Source: Parietaria judaica (taxonomy: Eukaryota; Streptophyta; Magnoliopsida; Rosales; Urticaceae). From it: a stretch of DNA of 64,000 bases. The position numbers and the translations under genes were made by a program. The DNA lies in assembly GCA_954871525.1 (NCBI GenBank), contig OX940870.1, forward strand, positions 17,267,501-17,331,500, read 5' to 3'. Shown here one piece after another: positions 34,817 to 47,136 of the stretch. The notes under the pieces were generated by a model that was not told where the DNA came from, searched no databases, and saw only the letters and a list, made by a program, of their open reading frames with translations. The first letter of the stretch is position 1. Each line of letters starts with the position of its first letter.

Positions 34817-35271
34817 TGTTCTCACGCTTAAAATAAGCTACATTTATGGGTCCCACTCCTCTCTATACAAAGAGATGGAGAGTTTATACTTTGCATTCGG
34901 ATTGACCGGACGAATGTAAACACCTTAAAAAAAAAAGACAAAAAAAACTAAATCACTATATAAATACAGGTTAAACATAATTTTCTTATTAATTGTTTAG
35001 AACTTTAGACAATATGATTGTAAAAGTGGCATTTCATCTAACTCTACGGGAATGCGAAACGGCAAATTATCGATACTGGTTGCGCCATAAAAAAATTATG
35101 TAGTACATATATATAAATAAATAAGGGATACTTGGAAATATATTTCTAACTTACAAGTTTAATTTTTTTTTTTTCTCCACTTTAATGAATCTTATTAATT
35201 ATTCCTCAAACTTTATTTTATCTCTAGATAAAAAAACTCTTTTCTCTACTTGAATTGAGAAACTATCATAT
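34817..35271. other. AT-rich spacer, nothing recognised
   Basis: No ORF, repeat or RNA gene seen. Confidence 0.6.
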
Positions 35272-35648
35272 TAGACTGGTTGGCATAGCTTATTTAGCCG
35301 TGTTTTTGTTTATATAATAAACTTAATTGTTTTTCAGGTGTTCGGCAAAATTGTTTTTTTAAAAAAACACAAAATTGATTTTGGATTTTTGTACATAATC
35401 GTAAAAGCTAGGATTCGTAACTTTTGGTTTTTCTAAAAACAAAAATACGATTTTAGTCTATTATAATCTTTTTAGCCTAAATAATTTTTTTTTACCAAAT
35501 GCTAAATCAGTTTTTGTTACCAACAACTACTGGTTTATAAACAATTTACCAAACACCTACCTGTTTTTTTTTTTCAAAAATAGTTTATTTTTTTAAACTA
35601 AAACTAAAAATGTTTTTTGCAAAATTTAAGCTATGCCAAACGGGCCCA
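35272..35648. mobile_element. Short MITE, hAT-like ends
   Basis: Left TTGGCATAGCTTA (about 35280) and right TTAAGCTATGCCAAACGGGCCCA (to about 35648) are inverted repeats; the right end has the TGGGCCCGTTTGG form common to plant hAT MITEs. The interior is A/T homopolymer-rich. No clear target duplication. Confidence 0.5.
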
Positions 35649-36399
35649 ATATCAAAATTAGTCGAACAATATTGTCTTAGCTTCGATATTTTTTTGGGTA
35701 TGAGTTGACAATCTTTGGCACAAAGTTTGACTTTTATAAATCGAGTCGGGAAGTTTTTCAACTCGGGTAGACAAAATTATAGTTTTGTCTAAAATAAGGT
35801 AAAATACAATTTTCCACCGATAATTATGCAAATTTAGTACGAAAAGATAATAAAAAACTTTGATTTTTTTTTTTTCAAGGATTTTGTTTTTCTTGAAGTT
35901 TTCTTATGTATAAATTAAAAAGGTGGGTTATACATAAATAGTACATTTCAGTATATATTAAAGGAAAAATTACGATAAAAATACCTATTTTTTGGCTAAC
36001 TTGCCTCCCGTGTACCCAACCTTTAAAACAGGCGGCAAAAATACGCAACGTGCGTTGACCGTGACTTTGGCACAAAAACGTTAAATTTTTGTGGCCGTAA
36101 GCGGCAAAAATACCCAACCTTTTTTTTTATTAAAAAATTAATATTTTTTTATATATTTTTTTCTTTACTTGATTATTGATAAATCCTTGAATTCCAAATA
36201 CATGGAATAATACAAAACATCAATTGATTTCTTAATGTGCTTGTCTAAGCTACATTTATTGATAAAAATCTTATTATTGTGAGAAAATTTAAACATAATG
36301 TTACGGGTATTTTAAGTAATTGATTTTTAATAAATTAATATAAGGAAAGTTATATAATTAGTTTTTATTTTTATTAAATAAAGACAATTTTAGCCTGAG

Positions 36400-36830
36400 A
36401 TATTCACCGGAAGTCCGTTTTCGCGAAATAAAGTGTCCAAGTGTTTCCAGAAATATCAAGATACTCAAAAAGTCATAAACTTTGCAAGAAATGGTATCAG
36501 AATGCTCACGGAACCCTAAAAGTGGGCCGGGAGCACCTTGGGCGGCCCCACAGGCCCCACACGAGCCACCACACGTCTCCTGCCCTCCTCACGCTCCCTT
36601 AGAAGGGCTTACGTAAGCCTGTTGATGTTAGCAGAGGCGCGCGCGTGAAGTAGCGCGTCCGGCACAAACGCCGCCCGTGAGGGCGCGTCCGGTCTCCGAT
36701 GAGGACGCGGCTTGCGGCGTTGGATCGGCCTTCGATAAAGTCTTTTTTGGAGATTGACCTTAAGTGGTTTTTCATTGTGTTTCATAGCTTCCTTCGGCAC
36801 TATTCATATTTCTTACCAGGGTATTTAAGG
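36400..36830. repeat. GC-rich internal segment resembling Gypsy LTR sequence
   Basis: Words such as AAAGTGTCC, GGGAGCACC and GGCCCCACA occur in the same order as in the U3 of the Tat LTR at 40730-40950 (GTTTTC...AAAGTGTCC...GGGAGCA...GGCCCCAC). It may be a diverged or captured LTR fragment. The minus-strand ORF at 36609-36800 is unrecognised. Confidence 0.35.
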
Positions 36831-37259
36831 TTATGACTTTTAATGGGATCCCAATGGAAGTCTTTTAGCCAATTGATTGTAATAATTCGATTTAAAACCG
36901 TCAATTACCAACGAAAAAGGTAATTAGGGCTGTAACTGGAGCGGGTACCCTGTTTTTTTGAACTACCCGTATCCGGATCCGGTTTTCCGGGTATCCAAAA
37001 ATCACTACCCCTATCCGGATCCGGAAATCCGGATACCTATTTTCAAAACCCTATTCAATTACTTAGACCCGTAACATTATGTTTAAAATGTCTCATAATA
37101 ATAAGATTTTTATCAACAAATGTAGCTTATACAAGCACATTAATAAATCAATTGATGTTTTGACTAACTTTTGTATTATTCCATATATTTGAGATTCAAG
37201 TAATTATCAATAATCAAGTAAAGAAAAAAATATAAAGTAAAATAATTAATTTTTTTTTT

Positions 37260-37742
37260 GGGATAATAGCGGCATAAGTCCTCAACCTTTACTCAACTGG
37301 GGCGGCATAGTCCCAACCTCATTTAATAGCGGTATAAGTACCAAAAGATAATTTCCGTCCATAGTCAACGTTTGCGTGGTCAGCTTCTCGTCAACGTGGA
37401 CGCCACGTAATCCGACATGTCACCACACAGGTCATCCTCGTGTCATCAAATTTAATGCAAAATTAATGGTGATGGAGGGATTCGAACCATTGCCCTCGCA
37501 TGTGGTGATGGAGGGATTCAAATTTAATGCAAAATTAATGGTGATGGAGGATGACATGTATGGTGACATGTCGATTACGTAGCGTCCACGTTGATGAGAA
37601 GCTGACCACGCAAACGTTGACTACTTCCGTTAGTCAAATATGGACGGAAATTATCTTTTGGTACTTATACCGCTATTAAATGAGGTTGGGGCTATGCGGA
37701 CCCAGTTGAGTAAAGGTTAATGACTTATGCCGCTATTATCCC
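37260..37742. mobile_element. Mutator-like MITE nested in the foldback element
   Basis: Ends GGGATAATAGCGGCATAAGTC and the reverse complement, with inverted repeats of about 150 bp. T-rich flanks (TTTTTTTTT and TTTTATTTT) allow a 9-bp duplication with one mismatch. The centre holds a direct repeat of AAATTTAATGCAAAATTAATGG-type sequence (about 37448 and 37519). Related in end sequence to 7369-8259. Confidence 0.75.
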
Positions 37743-37928
37743 TTTTATTTTAAAAGGTTGGGTATTTTGTCCACTAATAGTCACATGGCGGATGTTAACG
37801 GAAAAATTAACGTTTTCATGCGAAAGTTACGCTCAACGCACGTTGAGTAGTTTTGCCGTCAGTTTTAAAAGTTGGATAAACGAGAGATAGTTTGACCAAG
37901 AATTGAGTATTTTTATCGTAATTTTCCC

Positions 37929-38595
37929 TAAATTATAAGGGGGATAATGGAAAAAGTAGGAAAAAGGCGTGAGAGGGTTGATTTGGACAGCCACCGACCA
38001 GGGATTAAGAAAAGAATATGGTGATGGCTGATTGCTTGTGCCAATGTACGTAAATGAAATGTGTACCTTTCACTTTCTTTTCTTTTCCTTATTAAAGTAA
38101 ACCACTCTCATTTGCTACACTTTAATTATGAATTGCACGACTATATATATATATATATATATAAAAAAAGGGAAATTGCAATTTGGATGCCTTAGTAGGC
38201 ATGTTCGAAAGAAATTATTTATAGTTTTAATAAAATTTAAAATTATGCCTAAAAAATATTTGACTTAATGACTAAAAGTGTTCAAAAATTTTTACAGTTT
38301 TTTTTTAAGTTTTTTAAATTAAACTGTCTAACCGTAAGAACAAAAGTGTTTAAAAAAGATTAAAAATATCTAAATTTAAAACTGTCTAACTTAAAGAGCA
38401 AAAACGTTTAACTTAAAGATTAAAAGTGTTTTGGGGTATAATTTTAAAATTTATTAAAAGCAGGAATAATTTTTTTTCAAATTTTTATTTTGGGGCTTTC
38501 AAACTGAAGTTTCCCTATATAAATATCACATCCTGTTTCTTCAATCCGTTTTTCACTCAATATAGTATATTATGACAACAAAATACTCGACTACA
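37929..38595. other. AT-rich spacer, no gene seen
   Basis: Includes an (AT)n run at about 38143-38162 and several copies of an AAAAGTGTT-type word at 38270-38430. Confidence 0.6.
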
Positions 38596-38911
38596 GGAAA
38601 ATAGTGGCATAAGTATCTAAAATATTTAAAAAGTTGACATTAAGTTCCTATTAAATTTTTTAGTGGGGAAAATTGTCGAACTCTTATTTTGTGTCTTTCG
38701 TCATGTATATTAAGTATGTCATTAAATATACCATATAAAACTAAAAAAATTAAAGTGATTTATCAATGATAAACAAAAGTATATTCAATGGCTTTAAATA
38801 CGCGACACTTTAAGTGTAACTGGACGAAAATATGACCGGATAGACAAATACAAGAATGAAAACTTAATGTCAAATTTTCAAATACTTTAAGTACTTATGC
38901 CACCATTTTCC
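38596..38911. mobile_element. Small MITE, Mutator-like ends
   Basis: GGAAAATAGTGGCATAAGTA on the left matches the reverse complement of the right end (to 38911) for about 50 bp through TTGACATTAAGTT. The end form resembles the other GGGATAATAGCGGCATAA-type MITEs here. No target duplication seen. Confidence 0.5.
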
Positions 38912-39849
38912 ATTTATTTATTGCATTTGTTTTTGACATCTGAAACGCTCATTATAAAAATGTGGCATTTCATAGTGGAACGGTTAGTGAAGATAGAGGG
39001 ACAGCTTTGAAGTCTTGTTATAAACAACTTTGATTCGAGTTTTTTTTAAAGGAATTTTAATGTAATAGTATATTGATTTACTCAGTTATTGAAACTCTGA
39101 AAACCTGTGTCCTCAATTCGGATTGTAGGTTTTTAATTTTTTTATAATTCACAGAGTACTTGATAGGATTTTCGTTTATCATAATTTAATTACAGTAAGG
39201 TGGTCTCATGTCCAAATTTAACATGATTTTTTGACACTAAGATTACATACTTTAAATGGTCCGATAATAAGATTTTATTTTATGTTTTCAATATTATTTT
39301 TCGAATTATATAAGCTAAAAGATTAAGATACCAAATACATAATTATAGATACTCATATCAAATACATGATTACAGAGTGTATATTTTATCAAGATTTCCA
39401 TATATATGGAACGTTGTAAATTGTAAATTGTAGATGTTTTTCTTTTTTGTATTATTATTTCTAGAATCTAAGAGCTTTTTGCTTTTCTCTTCCTTGCCAT
39501 ATTGTTTCTCTCTTTGATCAAGACTTGATAATCTAACTCTGATTGATACCTAAGTTTTCAAGTTGAGCGATTGGGAAAAACCTTTAAAGCGTCAGTGTTT
39601 GTCATACACCAAATAGATATTATTTTACTCATGTTATTTAAAGTAAATTACATTATTGTTACATAAACTAAATTCGAAAGAACAATAATAATTCCAAAAA
39701 AAAAAAGGTAAAGCCCACCTCTTAAAGTTTGCATTTATCATGTATAGTACTCGTTTATGAATATTCCAGAAATATTATGATCATAGCTTAACCTGGAAGG
39801 AATTTGATGATTGCCCAAATATGATATTGAGAAGTTTTTGATAGTAGAA
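38912..39849. other. AT-rich spacer, nothing recognised
   Basis: No ORF above background and no repeat structure seen. Confidence 0.55.
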
Positions 39850-40084
39850 AAAAAGTAGAAAAAAAGAAATGGATGGTAAGAGAGTCGGGTAATCGTAGAT
39901 TACAGGATCAAGTCATGTATTCCTTTAAAGTTGGAGACAAATTATTGTACACAATTTAATTTTTTTTAAAATTACTCTCAAATAACCCCTGCCATGGCTC
40001 ATGGGTGGAATAACTCTCAAATAACTCCTGGAACTAGCCAACTAGCAATTATATTTATTATTTTTACATGTCTTGTTTCATTAT

Positions 40085-40115
<31 letters not shown>

Positions 40116-40440
40116 GAAATTAGATGGCAAGAGAGTCGGGTAATCGTAGATTACAGGATCACGTCCTATAATCCTTTAAAGTTGGGGACACATTATGGTA
40201 TACAACTCGGATTTTCTGGAATCATTATTGCATGACTACTCCATGGCTCAAAGGGTGGAATAACTCTTAAATAACCCATGCAACTAACCAACTACCAATT
40301 ATATTTATTGCTTACATGTCTAGTTTCATCATTATAAATAAAAGGAAAAGGAAAAGGAAAAGAAAAAGGAAAAGAAAATAGAAAAAAAGAAATGGGATGA
40401 CAAGAGTGTCGGGTAATCGTATTTTATAGGACGGCGTCCT
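39850..40440. repeat. Tandem repeat, about 251-273-bp units, 2.3 copies
   Basis: The phrase GTCGGGTAATCGTA recurs at 39884, 40135 and 40408. Units share an (AAAAAG)/(GGAAAA) purine run, CCTTTAAAGTTGG, CCATGGCTCA and CCAACTA..CAATTATATTTATT. Purine runs differ in length between copies. Confidence 0.8.
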
Positions 40441-40573
40441 TCAAATCGCACAATACTTTCTACCACATCGTTTTAAACAAAGTTTTATCATAAAATTCCT
40501 TTAATTTAGAACGAGTATGTAATTAATTGGAGTTATAGAATCATGAATTGTCATTGATTTGGTCGACACTTAG

Positions 40574-42357
40574 TCTTATGGGTAATTCTCGAAATTGATT
40601 TTACAAAACAAATTAATTCAACGGAAATTATTGAACTAATTTCTTTTAATTAATTATACGATTTGATTAATATTTTAATTAAGGATATAAATCAAATTAA
40701 TCAATTTCAAACCCAAAATTCTATTCGGTGGCCCGTTTTCAAAAAAACAAAGTGTCCCGGTGTTCACAAAAATATGAAAAACCACAAAAACGACATAAAA
40801 TTTGTGAAAAACGGACCCGGGACACGCCCGGGAGCAAAAATGGCCGAGGGAACACCCGTGGGACCGACAGGGGCGGCAGCTGTCAGATCCACGCCACGTG
40901 GCGGCTCCGTGCGCTGCCTCTCCCCCACGGGCCCCACCCGGGGACACCTCAACCCCCCACTTCGGGGCTGCCCTCTCCTAATCGCGCCAGCTGGCGCGAT
41001 CCCAGCCGCCCGCGTCCCATCACGGGACGCGGCCACTTACGCGCGAGAAACACCGCGCAGGGACACGCGGACGGCCCTGATGTGGCTGCTCCCGCGCCGG
41101 GATTCGCATCCTCGCCCCTTGCGAGGGAGCCTGCCTCGGGCAGGACACGTGTAGGGCAGTGATCGCCCCTGCCCTTTGATCGGCACTCATGCGGGCCCCC
41201 CTCGGGGGCTTGGTGGCCGTCCGATCCCGCACGGACAGCTGGGATCGGACCATCTTTTCTCAGGGACTAAAATACAATTAAAATATTGTCCGGGACCCCC
41301 CCAAAACAATATTTTATTGCGTTTAGGCCCCTGGGCCCTACTATAAATAGAGGCTGAATTCAGTTAAAACGGTAACTCATTCGAACTCACTCGAACTCAC
41401 TCGACTCGAGTTCTCTCTCTCTATCTCTACCCCCGATATACTCGCCTCCCCTCAAATATTATACTAATGTTGAGCGTCGGAGGTGAATCAGGGGGTAACC
41501 CTCCCTGTTTACCTTTGACCTCGGGTGTTACCTTTTTCATGTCCAGAAAGTGAGGAATTTCATAAAAGCGGAAGCCCTGGAGGAATTTTCATAAGGCCAC
41601 GACCCGCCTAATAGGTTCTGTTCCACGCATTGTCCAGCCTATCTCCAGTCCACTATGCGGCTGTCGGGATAGTCTGGGGACAAGTGACGGGACCCAGTAT
41701 TTAGACTGTAGGGTCAGGTCTGAGGAAATTCCTCTAAGATCCGGACAACTGAGGGATCACCCTGAGAGGAACCTCTGGAAAAGATCCTAGAGGGTAAAAG
41801 GCCCCACCTCCCTTGTCTTAAAAACTCTGTACGGCACATACTCTGTCCCGTAGTCCTCCATGACTCCGTGGACAGTCTTGTCAGCCCAGACTTAAAGCAA
41901 GCCTAGTCAGGTGGCGAGTCTAATCCCCTAGGATCCATTTCTTGGACGAATGCACTTTCCCGCTCGCTGGTACCCCCGATCCGCGTGGACTCCAGACCTG
42001 TAAAAAACCTGGCCTGGTCCATTCCAGGCTTTGCGGTAACAGGTAGTGAGCCACCCCGATCGTCTGGACCTCGAGCGGCCACGAGACCTTCGATCCAAAA
42101 AGTGCCAGAGTCGCCGACCCAGGGTCCCTGGATCATTCATTCAAAACCTCGCCCTGAAGTCAACGACGACCACCCCGAAGTCAAGTGGATCAGGAGGAAC
42201 GATAATTGACAACAAAATTTGTCATCCTCGCAACAAAGCCATCCAAGGCCCATTCAAGAATCAACAGAAGCCCGCCACGTCATCAACAACTTTGGGCCAG
42301 GCCCAAAACACACGACTTTGGCCTCAGCAGTGTTTGATCCAAAAAACGGCATTAACA
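40574..42357 (+). repeat. 5' LTR of the Tat element
   Basis: 1784 bp, starts TCTTATGGGTAATTC (the 3' copy has TG at this point) and ends CGGCATTAACA. A TATA box TATAAATA is at 41342-41349, before CT-rich sequence. The large GC-rich U3 produces spurious long ORFs on both strands (40663-41253). Confidence 0.9.
41342..41349 (+). promoter_or_regulatory. TATA box of the Tat 5' LTR
   Basis: CTATAAATAGAGG, the same in the 3' LTR at 53763. It is followed by direct repeats of TCGAACTCACTCG and a CT-rich tract. Confidence 0.7.
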
Positions 42358-42360
42358 TTT

Positions 42361-42378
42361 TGGCGCTAGAAGGAGGGG
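42361..42378 (+). other. Primer-binding site of the Tat element
   Basis: TGGCGCTAGAAGGAGGGG, three bases after the LTR; TGGCGC-type PBS as in plant Gypsy elements. I did not assign the tRNA. Confidence 0.75.
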
Positions 42379-42444
42379 GCCCACGAATTCAGTCCTCTGA
42401 ATAACCCCACCAGCAGACAACGCTCTGGTCTCACAAATCAGAGA

Positions 42445-43980
42445 ATGTCATCCAAATCGACGGATGGCACATCCTCTCACCCCACAGAGAGCATCGCCCT
42501 AAAGACTCGGGCCAAAACCCAAGCTTGTCGAAAGCAGGTCCTCATCCTGCCAGAGACAAGCGCTCGTCGTGAGGCAGCTCACAACGAGGAAAGATTGGCC
42601 CGAGTCGAAGAAAGTATTTTTCGGCTAACGAGACTCATCTCCAAACACTTCGAGGGCAGAAACGCCAATGAAGGGCAGGAAGAAAGCACCGAAGAAGCCC
42701 TCGAACTCACCCAGAAAGAGGCAAACGAAGAGTGCCCCGTCCCTGAAAACTCTCAGGAACCGGCGCAATCACAAATTACCCGACGATCAGCCTTCGATCG
42801 ACTCAGGGGGTACGAAGGTGCCGCCAATAATGCAAGAAACCGGCGAAGAGAACGTCGGCGGTAGAGGCACATCCCGACTCGCCCGGGCAGTGAAGAGGAA
42901 CTCCGACACCATTTAGATCGCGCCGATCATCAAGGAGATCGGCAGCAGCGCAAAGACCGGAAGAGGGAAAGACCTCACCAACCAGAAGAATCTAGCGATG
43001 ACGACAACACGAGAAGGTCCGAAAACTCCCGACGCCCCTGACACCAGGAGGGAGAATATGTCATCCCCGCAATAAGTACTCAGGTGATAGCCCCGCCTTA
43101 CGAAGTCCTCAAAGGCGAGCTCCAAACCCTCAAACGGGAAATGCAGAAACTCGCCGCGGCCCAGAGTGCTGACCCAGTCACACGAAGTTTGGCTGAAGGA
43201 AACCTTTCCCCTCTGACGGATCACCTGCTCGCCGAAGATCTCGACGGAGATCTGAGGTTCCCACTAAACCTCACCTATGACGGCACCACCGACCCGACGT
43301 ACCACCTGGTGCAGTATCAGTTCAACATGCGAGTAAAGAAATGTTCACCCGCCACAATGTGTCAGGCCTTCTGCCTCACACTAGCGGGACCCGCCTTCGA
43401 ATGGTACCAACGCCTTCCGAAGGGATCAATTGGGTCATTCGATGAACTCGCAGAACGCTTCACCTCACGTTTCGCCAGCTCAATCACTCAACGCAAGCCG
43501 CATTCCTACCTGTGGACTCTTAAGCAGCGTAATGACGAAACCCTACAGACGTACCTAAAAAGGTTCGTCGAAGAATCAAACAAAGTCGCCAGTTACATAG
43601 ACGACGACGCCATCACCGCCGTAATCAACGGTCTGCCACTATGCGATTTCTCTCGCTCCCTTGTCAAAGATAGGCCGGCCTCGATGGCCGAACTGGTGGC
43701 AAGGGCAGCAGAGGACATTGTTGTCTACGAATACTTCGGCGGAAGAAACCAGCTTAACTCTGACGATCGATATTGCGACGACCAGAAAGGTGGTAGCGAC
43801 ATGCCGCAGGGTAAAAAGAAGCGCCAACAGCCCAATTCCGGAAGCAAACCCCCGTTGCACAAACGGGCAGAAAAATTCCTAAAAGACGCGAGCTTCACAC
43901 CCGTAACAGCCTCGCCCGCAACAATCTTCAGCCTCCATGGAGACAACCGCCGCTCAAGAAAAATGCCAAAAAGGATATGA
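42445..43980 (+). pseudogene. gag: Gypsy/Tat gag
   Basis: Structural capsid gene. The N-terminal part (42445-42864) is charged and Glu-rich and ends in an Arg-rich stretch. The frame is lost at 42864-43083, then 43084-43980 holds the retrotransposon gag domain: FPLNLTYDGTTDP (about 43258), CLTLAGPAFEWYQRLP (about 43373), FDELAERFTSRFASS and LKQRNDETLQTYLKRF (about 43530). A stop at 43978 precedes, in another frame, YCEYHQDHGHTTSECYQLK (about 43985-44045), the CHxHxC-type motif typical of Tat gag ends. Confidence 0.85.
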
Positions 43981-44339
43981 GCCGGTACTGCGAATACCAC
44001 CAAGACCACGGCCACACGACGTCAGAATGCTATCAGCTGAAAAGGCAGATCGAGCAGCTAATCCAGGACGGACAACTCAAAGAGTTCGTCAAGAAGCTGG
44101 TCTCATGAAATGGGAACTCCAGCAACCCGAGCCAGCAAGAGATCAGGCAACAACGCGAAGGCAGCCCCAATTTATCCCGCACTGGCAAAGGGTCGGAAGG
44201 GGACAGGCCTTCCCAATTCCACATCATATCAACCATCACGGGCGGACCCGAGACCGTAGATTCAAACAATCAGCGAAAGCGATACGCCAGGTCCCTCGGG
44301 GAAGACCATGAAATCCATCAAATAACCGTCACTCACCTC

Positions 44340-45388
44340 GGAGGGGCACCCCACGTGCTCTCAGTCAGGAGATCACCTTCACCGAGCTGGAGGCTCGGAG
44401 AATCTCTCACCCTCACAACGACGCTATCGTAACAGATATCCTAGTTGCCAATAGCAGAATTCGGCGAGTTCTGATCGATAACGGAAGCTCAGCCGACGTC
44501 ATCTTCAAATCCGCCTTGGTCCAAATGAACCTCAGAGGAATTGTCCTTACACCGATAAGGACACCCCTCTGCGGCTTCAACGGAAAGCATGTCTACACCG
44601 AGGGCGCCATCACCCTACCCACGACGTTCGGATCCGAGGACGGAGCCTTGACTATCAAAATGGTCAGGTACCTCGTGGTGGACCAACCTTCAGCCTACCA
44701 CGTCATCTTGGGGCGTCCTAGCCTCAACAAACCGCAAGCCATCGCATCTACCTCTCATCTACTCGTCAAATTTCCGACTGAAAATGGAATAGGAGTCATG
44801 AAAGGTAGTCAGCAGGAATCCAGGAATTGCTACGCCCATGGTACGAAACCCGGGAAGAACGAGTCGGTTATCAACACGATATACCAACTCGAGGAAGAAC
44901 TTCCTGACTACCCCGGGAACGCAAGGATGTTTGGCGAGCTAGAACCTCGAGATGACAGGCGCAAACTCACCATGGAGCCCTCATCGGAAGTAAAACAGAT
45001 CCCGATCGAGGAAGACCGGCCTGAAAGGACGGTCACGATCGGAGCCCAGCTCCCGGTCATGATCAAATCCAAGCTGATCGCATTCTTGAAGGAATTCAAG
45101 GATGTATTTGCCTGGTCACACGCCGACATGCCCGGCATTGACCCTGAAATTGCCGTTCACCGACTAAACATCGAAGCAGGAAGAACGCCGAAGGTTCAAC
45201 GCCGACGAGCCTTCAACCCCGAGCGATACCAGGCAATCAGCGAGGAAGTCGACAAGCTCATTGCCGCCAACTTCATCAACGAAGTAACATACCCCGACTG
45301 GGTGTCCAACGTAGTAATGATGAAAAAACCAAACGGGAAATGGAGAATCTGCATAGATTACTCCGATCTCAATGCCGCATATCCCTAA
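44340..45388 (+). pseudogene. pol: Tat protease and start of reverse transcriptase
   Basis: The aspartic protease has LIDNGSSADVIF at about 44473-44510, with DNG at the active site as in Tat relatives, and VILGRPSLNK about 200 nt later. A linker leads to the RT N-terminus: RFNPERYQAI-like sequence, DKLIAANFINEVTYPDWVSNVVMMKK (about 45250-45330) and WRICIDYSDLN (about 45343). A TAA at 45386 interrupts the frame right after DLNAAYP. The reader-frame start for the protease lies upstream of 44516 because the motif is continuous from about 44420. Confidence 0.85.
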
Positions 45389-46290
45389 GATTGTTTCCCA
45401 CTCCCAAGGATCGATCAGCTAGTAGACGCCACCGCCGGCCACCAGCTCATGAGCATGATGGATGCCTACTCAGGGTACAACCAAATCCGGATGCACGAGC
45501 CCGATCAGATACACACGACATTCGTGACCGACCGAGGTCTCTATTACTACAAAGTCATGCCATTCGGACTCAAAAACACCAGAGTCATCACGTTGACGAT
45601 CTGCGAAAAACATTCCTGTTACTGACAAAGTATCAGATGAAGCTAAACCCAGCCAAGTGCGCCTTCGGAGTCAAATCGAGAAAGTTCTTGGGATACATCG
45701 TCAACAGACGAGGTATCGAAGCCTACCCCAAAAAAATCAAAGCCTTTCTCGAAATGAGAAGCCCTCGATGGATCAAAGAAGTGCAGAGCCTAAGTGGTAG
45801 GATCAACGCCCTAGGAAGGTTCGTCTTGAGAGCCACGGACCACTGCCAACCGTTCTTCCAAGCCCTCAAAGGCGGAAAGAACTTCGCCTGGGACGAAAAG
45901 TCGAGGCCACCTTCCAAGACCTGAAAGCCTTCCTCGGGTCACCACCCTTGCTGTCAATGCCAAGGGAGGAAGAACCACTCTACCTCTACCTCTCGGTCTC
46001 GACCCGAGCGGTGAGCGCCGTGCTAGTCTGAGAAGAAGAAAAGAAACAGCTGCCGATCTACTACATCAACAAAGCCCTTCTAGATGATGAGACGCGTTAC
46101 ACGCAAATCGAGAAGTTGGCACTAGCCCTGGTCACCGCTGCAAAAAAACTCCGCCCTTACTTCCAGGCTCACCAAATAGTCGTGAGGACTGAACACCCGG
46201 TCCCGAAGGCGCTTCTCAAAGGCACCTCCTCACGCATGGGTATCTGGTCACAAGAGCTAGGCGAGTACGGCGTTGAGTACCAAGCCTAGG
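45389..46290 (+). pseudogene. pol: Tat reverse transcriptase and RNase H, active site deleted
   Basis: Continues with DCFPLPRIDQLVD, MMDAYSGYNQI (about 45458) and YYYKVMPFGLKN (about 45545-45580). Directly after this the sequence jumps to HVDDLRKTF (about 45594), so about 100 bp with the YVDD catalytic loop is missing. The thumb follows (KLNPAKCAFGV, FLGYIVNRRGIE), then a shift near 45898 and RNase H (EEPLYLYLSVS, RYTQIEKLALALVTAAKKLRPYFQAH). A stop is near 46030 and another at about 46288. Confidence 0.88.
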
Positions 46291-47136
46291 GTTGCCATCA
46301 AAGGCCAAGCTGTGGCCGATTTCATCGTTGAGTTCACCTACGACACCGAGGTTGAAACCAAGGAAGAAATTGATGAGTCACCCAAGACCCCGAAGAGGAA
46401 AAGTCATCCCGACGGGCCGATCTAGTGTCTGCACGTTGACGGCGCCTCAAACATGCACGGTTCAGGGGCCGGAATAGTACTCACCAACCCTGATGGCGAA
46501 AAGCTCCTTTACGCCCTACGTTTCGTATTCAAGACTTCAAATAACGAAGCTGAATACGAAGCACTGCTAGCCGGACTGGAAATCGCACACAGGCTCTCGG
46601 TGGAGAACCTACGAATCCACTGCGAATCTCAGCTGATCGTAAAGCAACTGGAAGGCGAGTACCAAGCAAAGGAAACCGACATGGTGGCATACCTGGCAGA
46701 AACAAAACGACGCCTGCAGCCACTATCTTGGTACGAGATCACGCATATTCCACGGGATGAGAATTCGGAAGCCGACGCCCTGGTCAGGGCAGCTTTCGGA
46801 GCAGGCAACAAAGGACTGGAAAAAGTCCCGATCATAGCCCTCAACGAGCCTTCGATAAGAAAGTTCGTAACTCCCGTCGCCTCCGCCGGAGACGGAACGA
46901 CGACGGGAATCGAAAAAGGCACAATCCCAACCCGCGACAAGGGAATCCTCTCCTTGATAGGCAAACCCGGCGAAAGCTGGATTTCCTCGGTGATAGAATA
47001 CCTGAAACACGGTACTCTTCTGGCCGACCGCAAAGAAGCCAGACAGCTCAAGTTCTGTGCGGCCAGTTCTGTGCGGCCAGATATGTGCTGCACAACGGAG
47101 AACTCTACAAACGAGGTTTCATGCAACCTCTCCTGA
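46291..47136 (+). pseudogene. pol: Second (archaeal-type) RNase H of the Tat pol
   Basis: After a linker the domain starts LHVDGASNMHGSGAGIVL (about 46430-46485), with NNEAEYEALLAGLE (about 46541) and HIPRDENSEADALVRAA (about 46744): the D, E and D residues of RNase H are present. An extra RNase H after the native one defines the Tat clade. A TAG at about 46423 precedes the domain. Confidence 0.85.

Larger units (their letters stand above)
35963..37928. mobile_element. Foldback/Mutator-like element with about 370-bp inverted repeats
   Basis: The left arm (35963 to about 36327) starts GGAAAAATTACGATAAAAATAC. The right arm (about 37063-37259 plus 37743-37928) is its reverse complement and ends ATCGTAATTTTCCC. 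The right arm is split by the MITE 37260-37742. The arms match across AACGTGCGTTGA, ACTTGATTATTGATAA, ATCAATTGATTT and TAAACATAATGTTACGGGT. The centre (about 36400-37060) is much more GC-rich and looks acquired. No perfect 9-bp target duplication was found. Confidence 0.7.

Noticed and set aside
40663..41253. Overlapping ORFs of 77-163 residues on both strands
   Set aside because: They fall in the GC-rich U3 of the Tat 5' LTR; the 3' LTR at 53225-53698 has equivalent overlapping ORFs in shifted frames.
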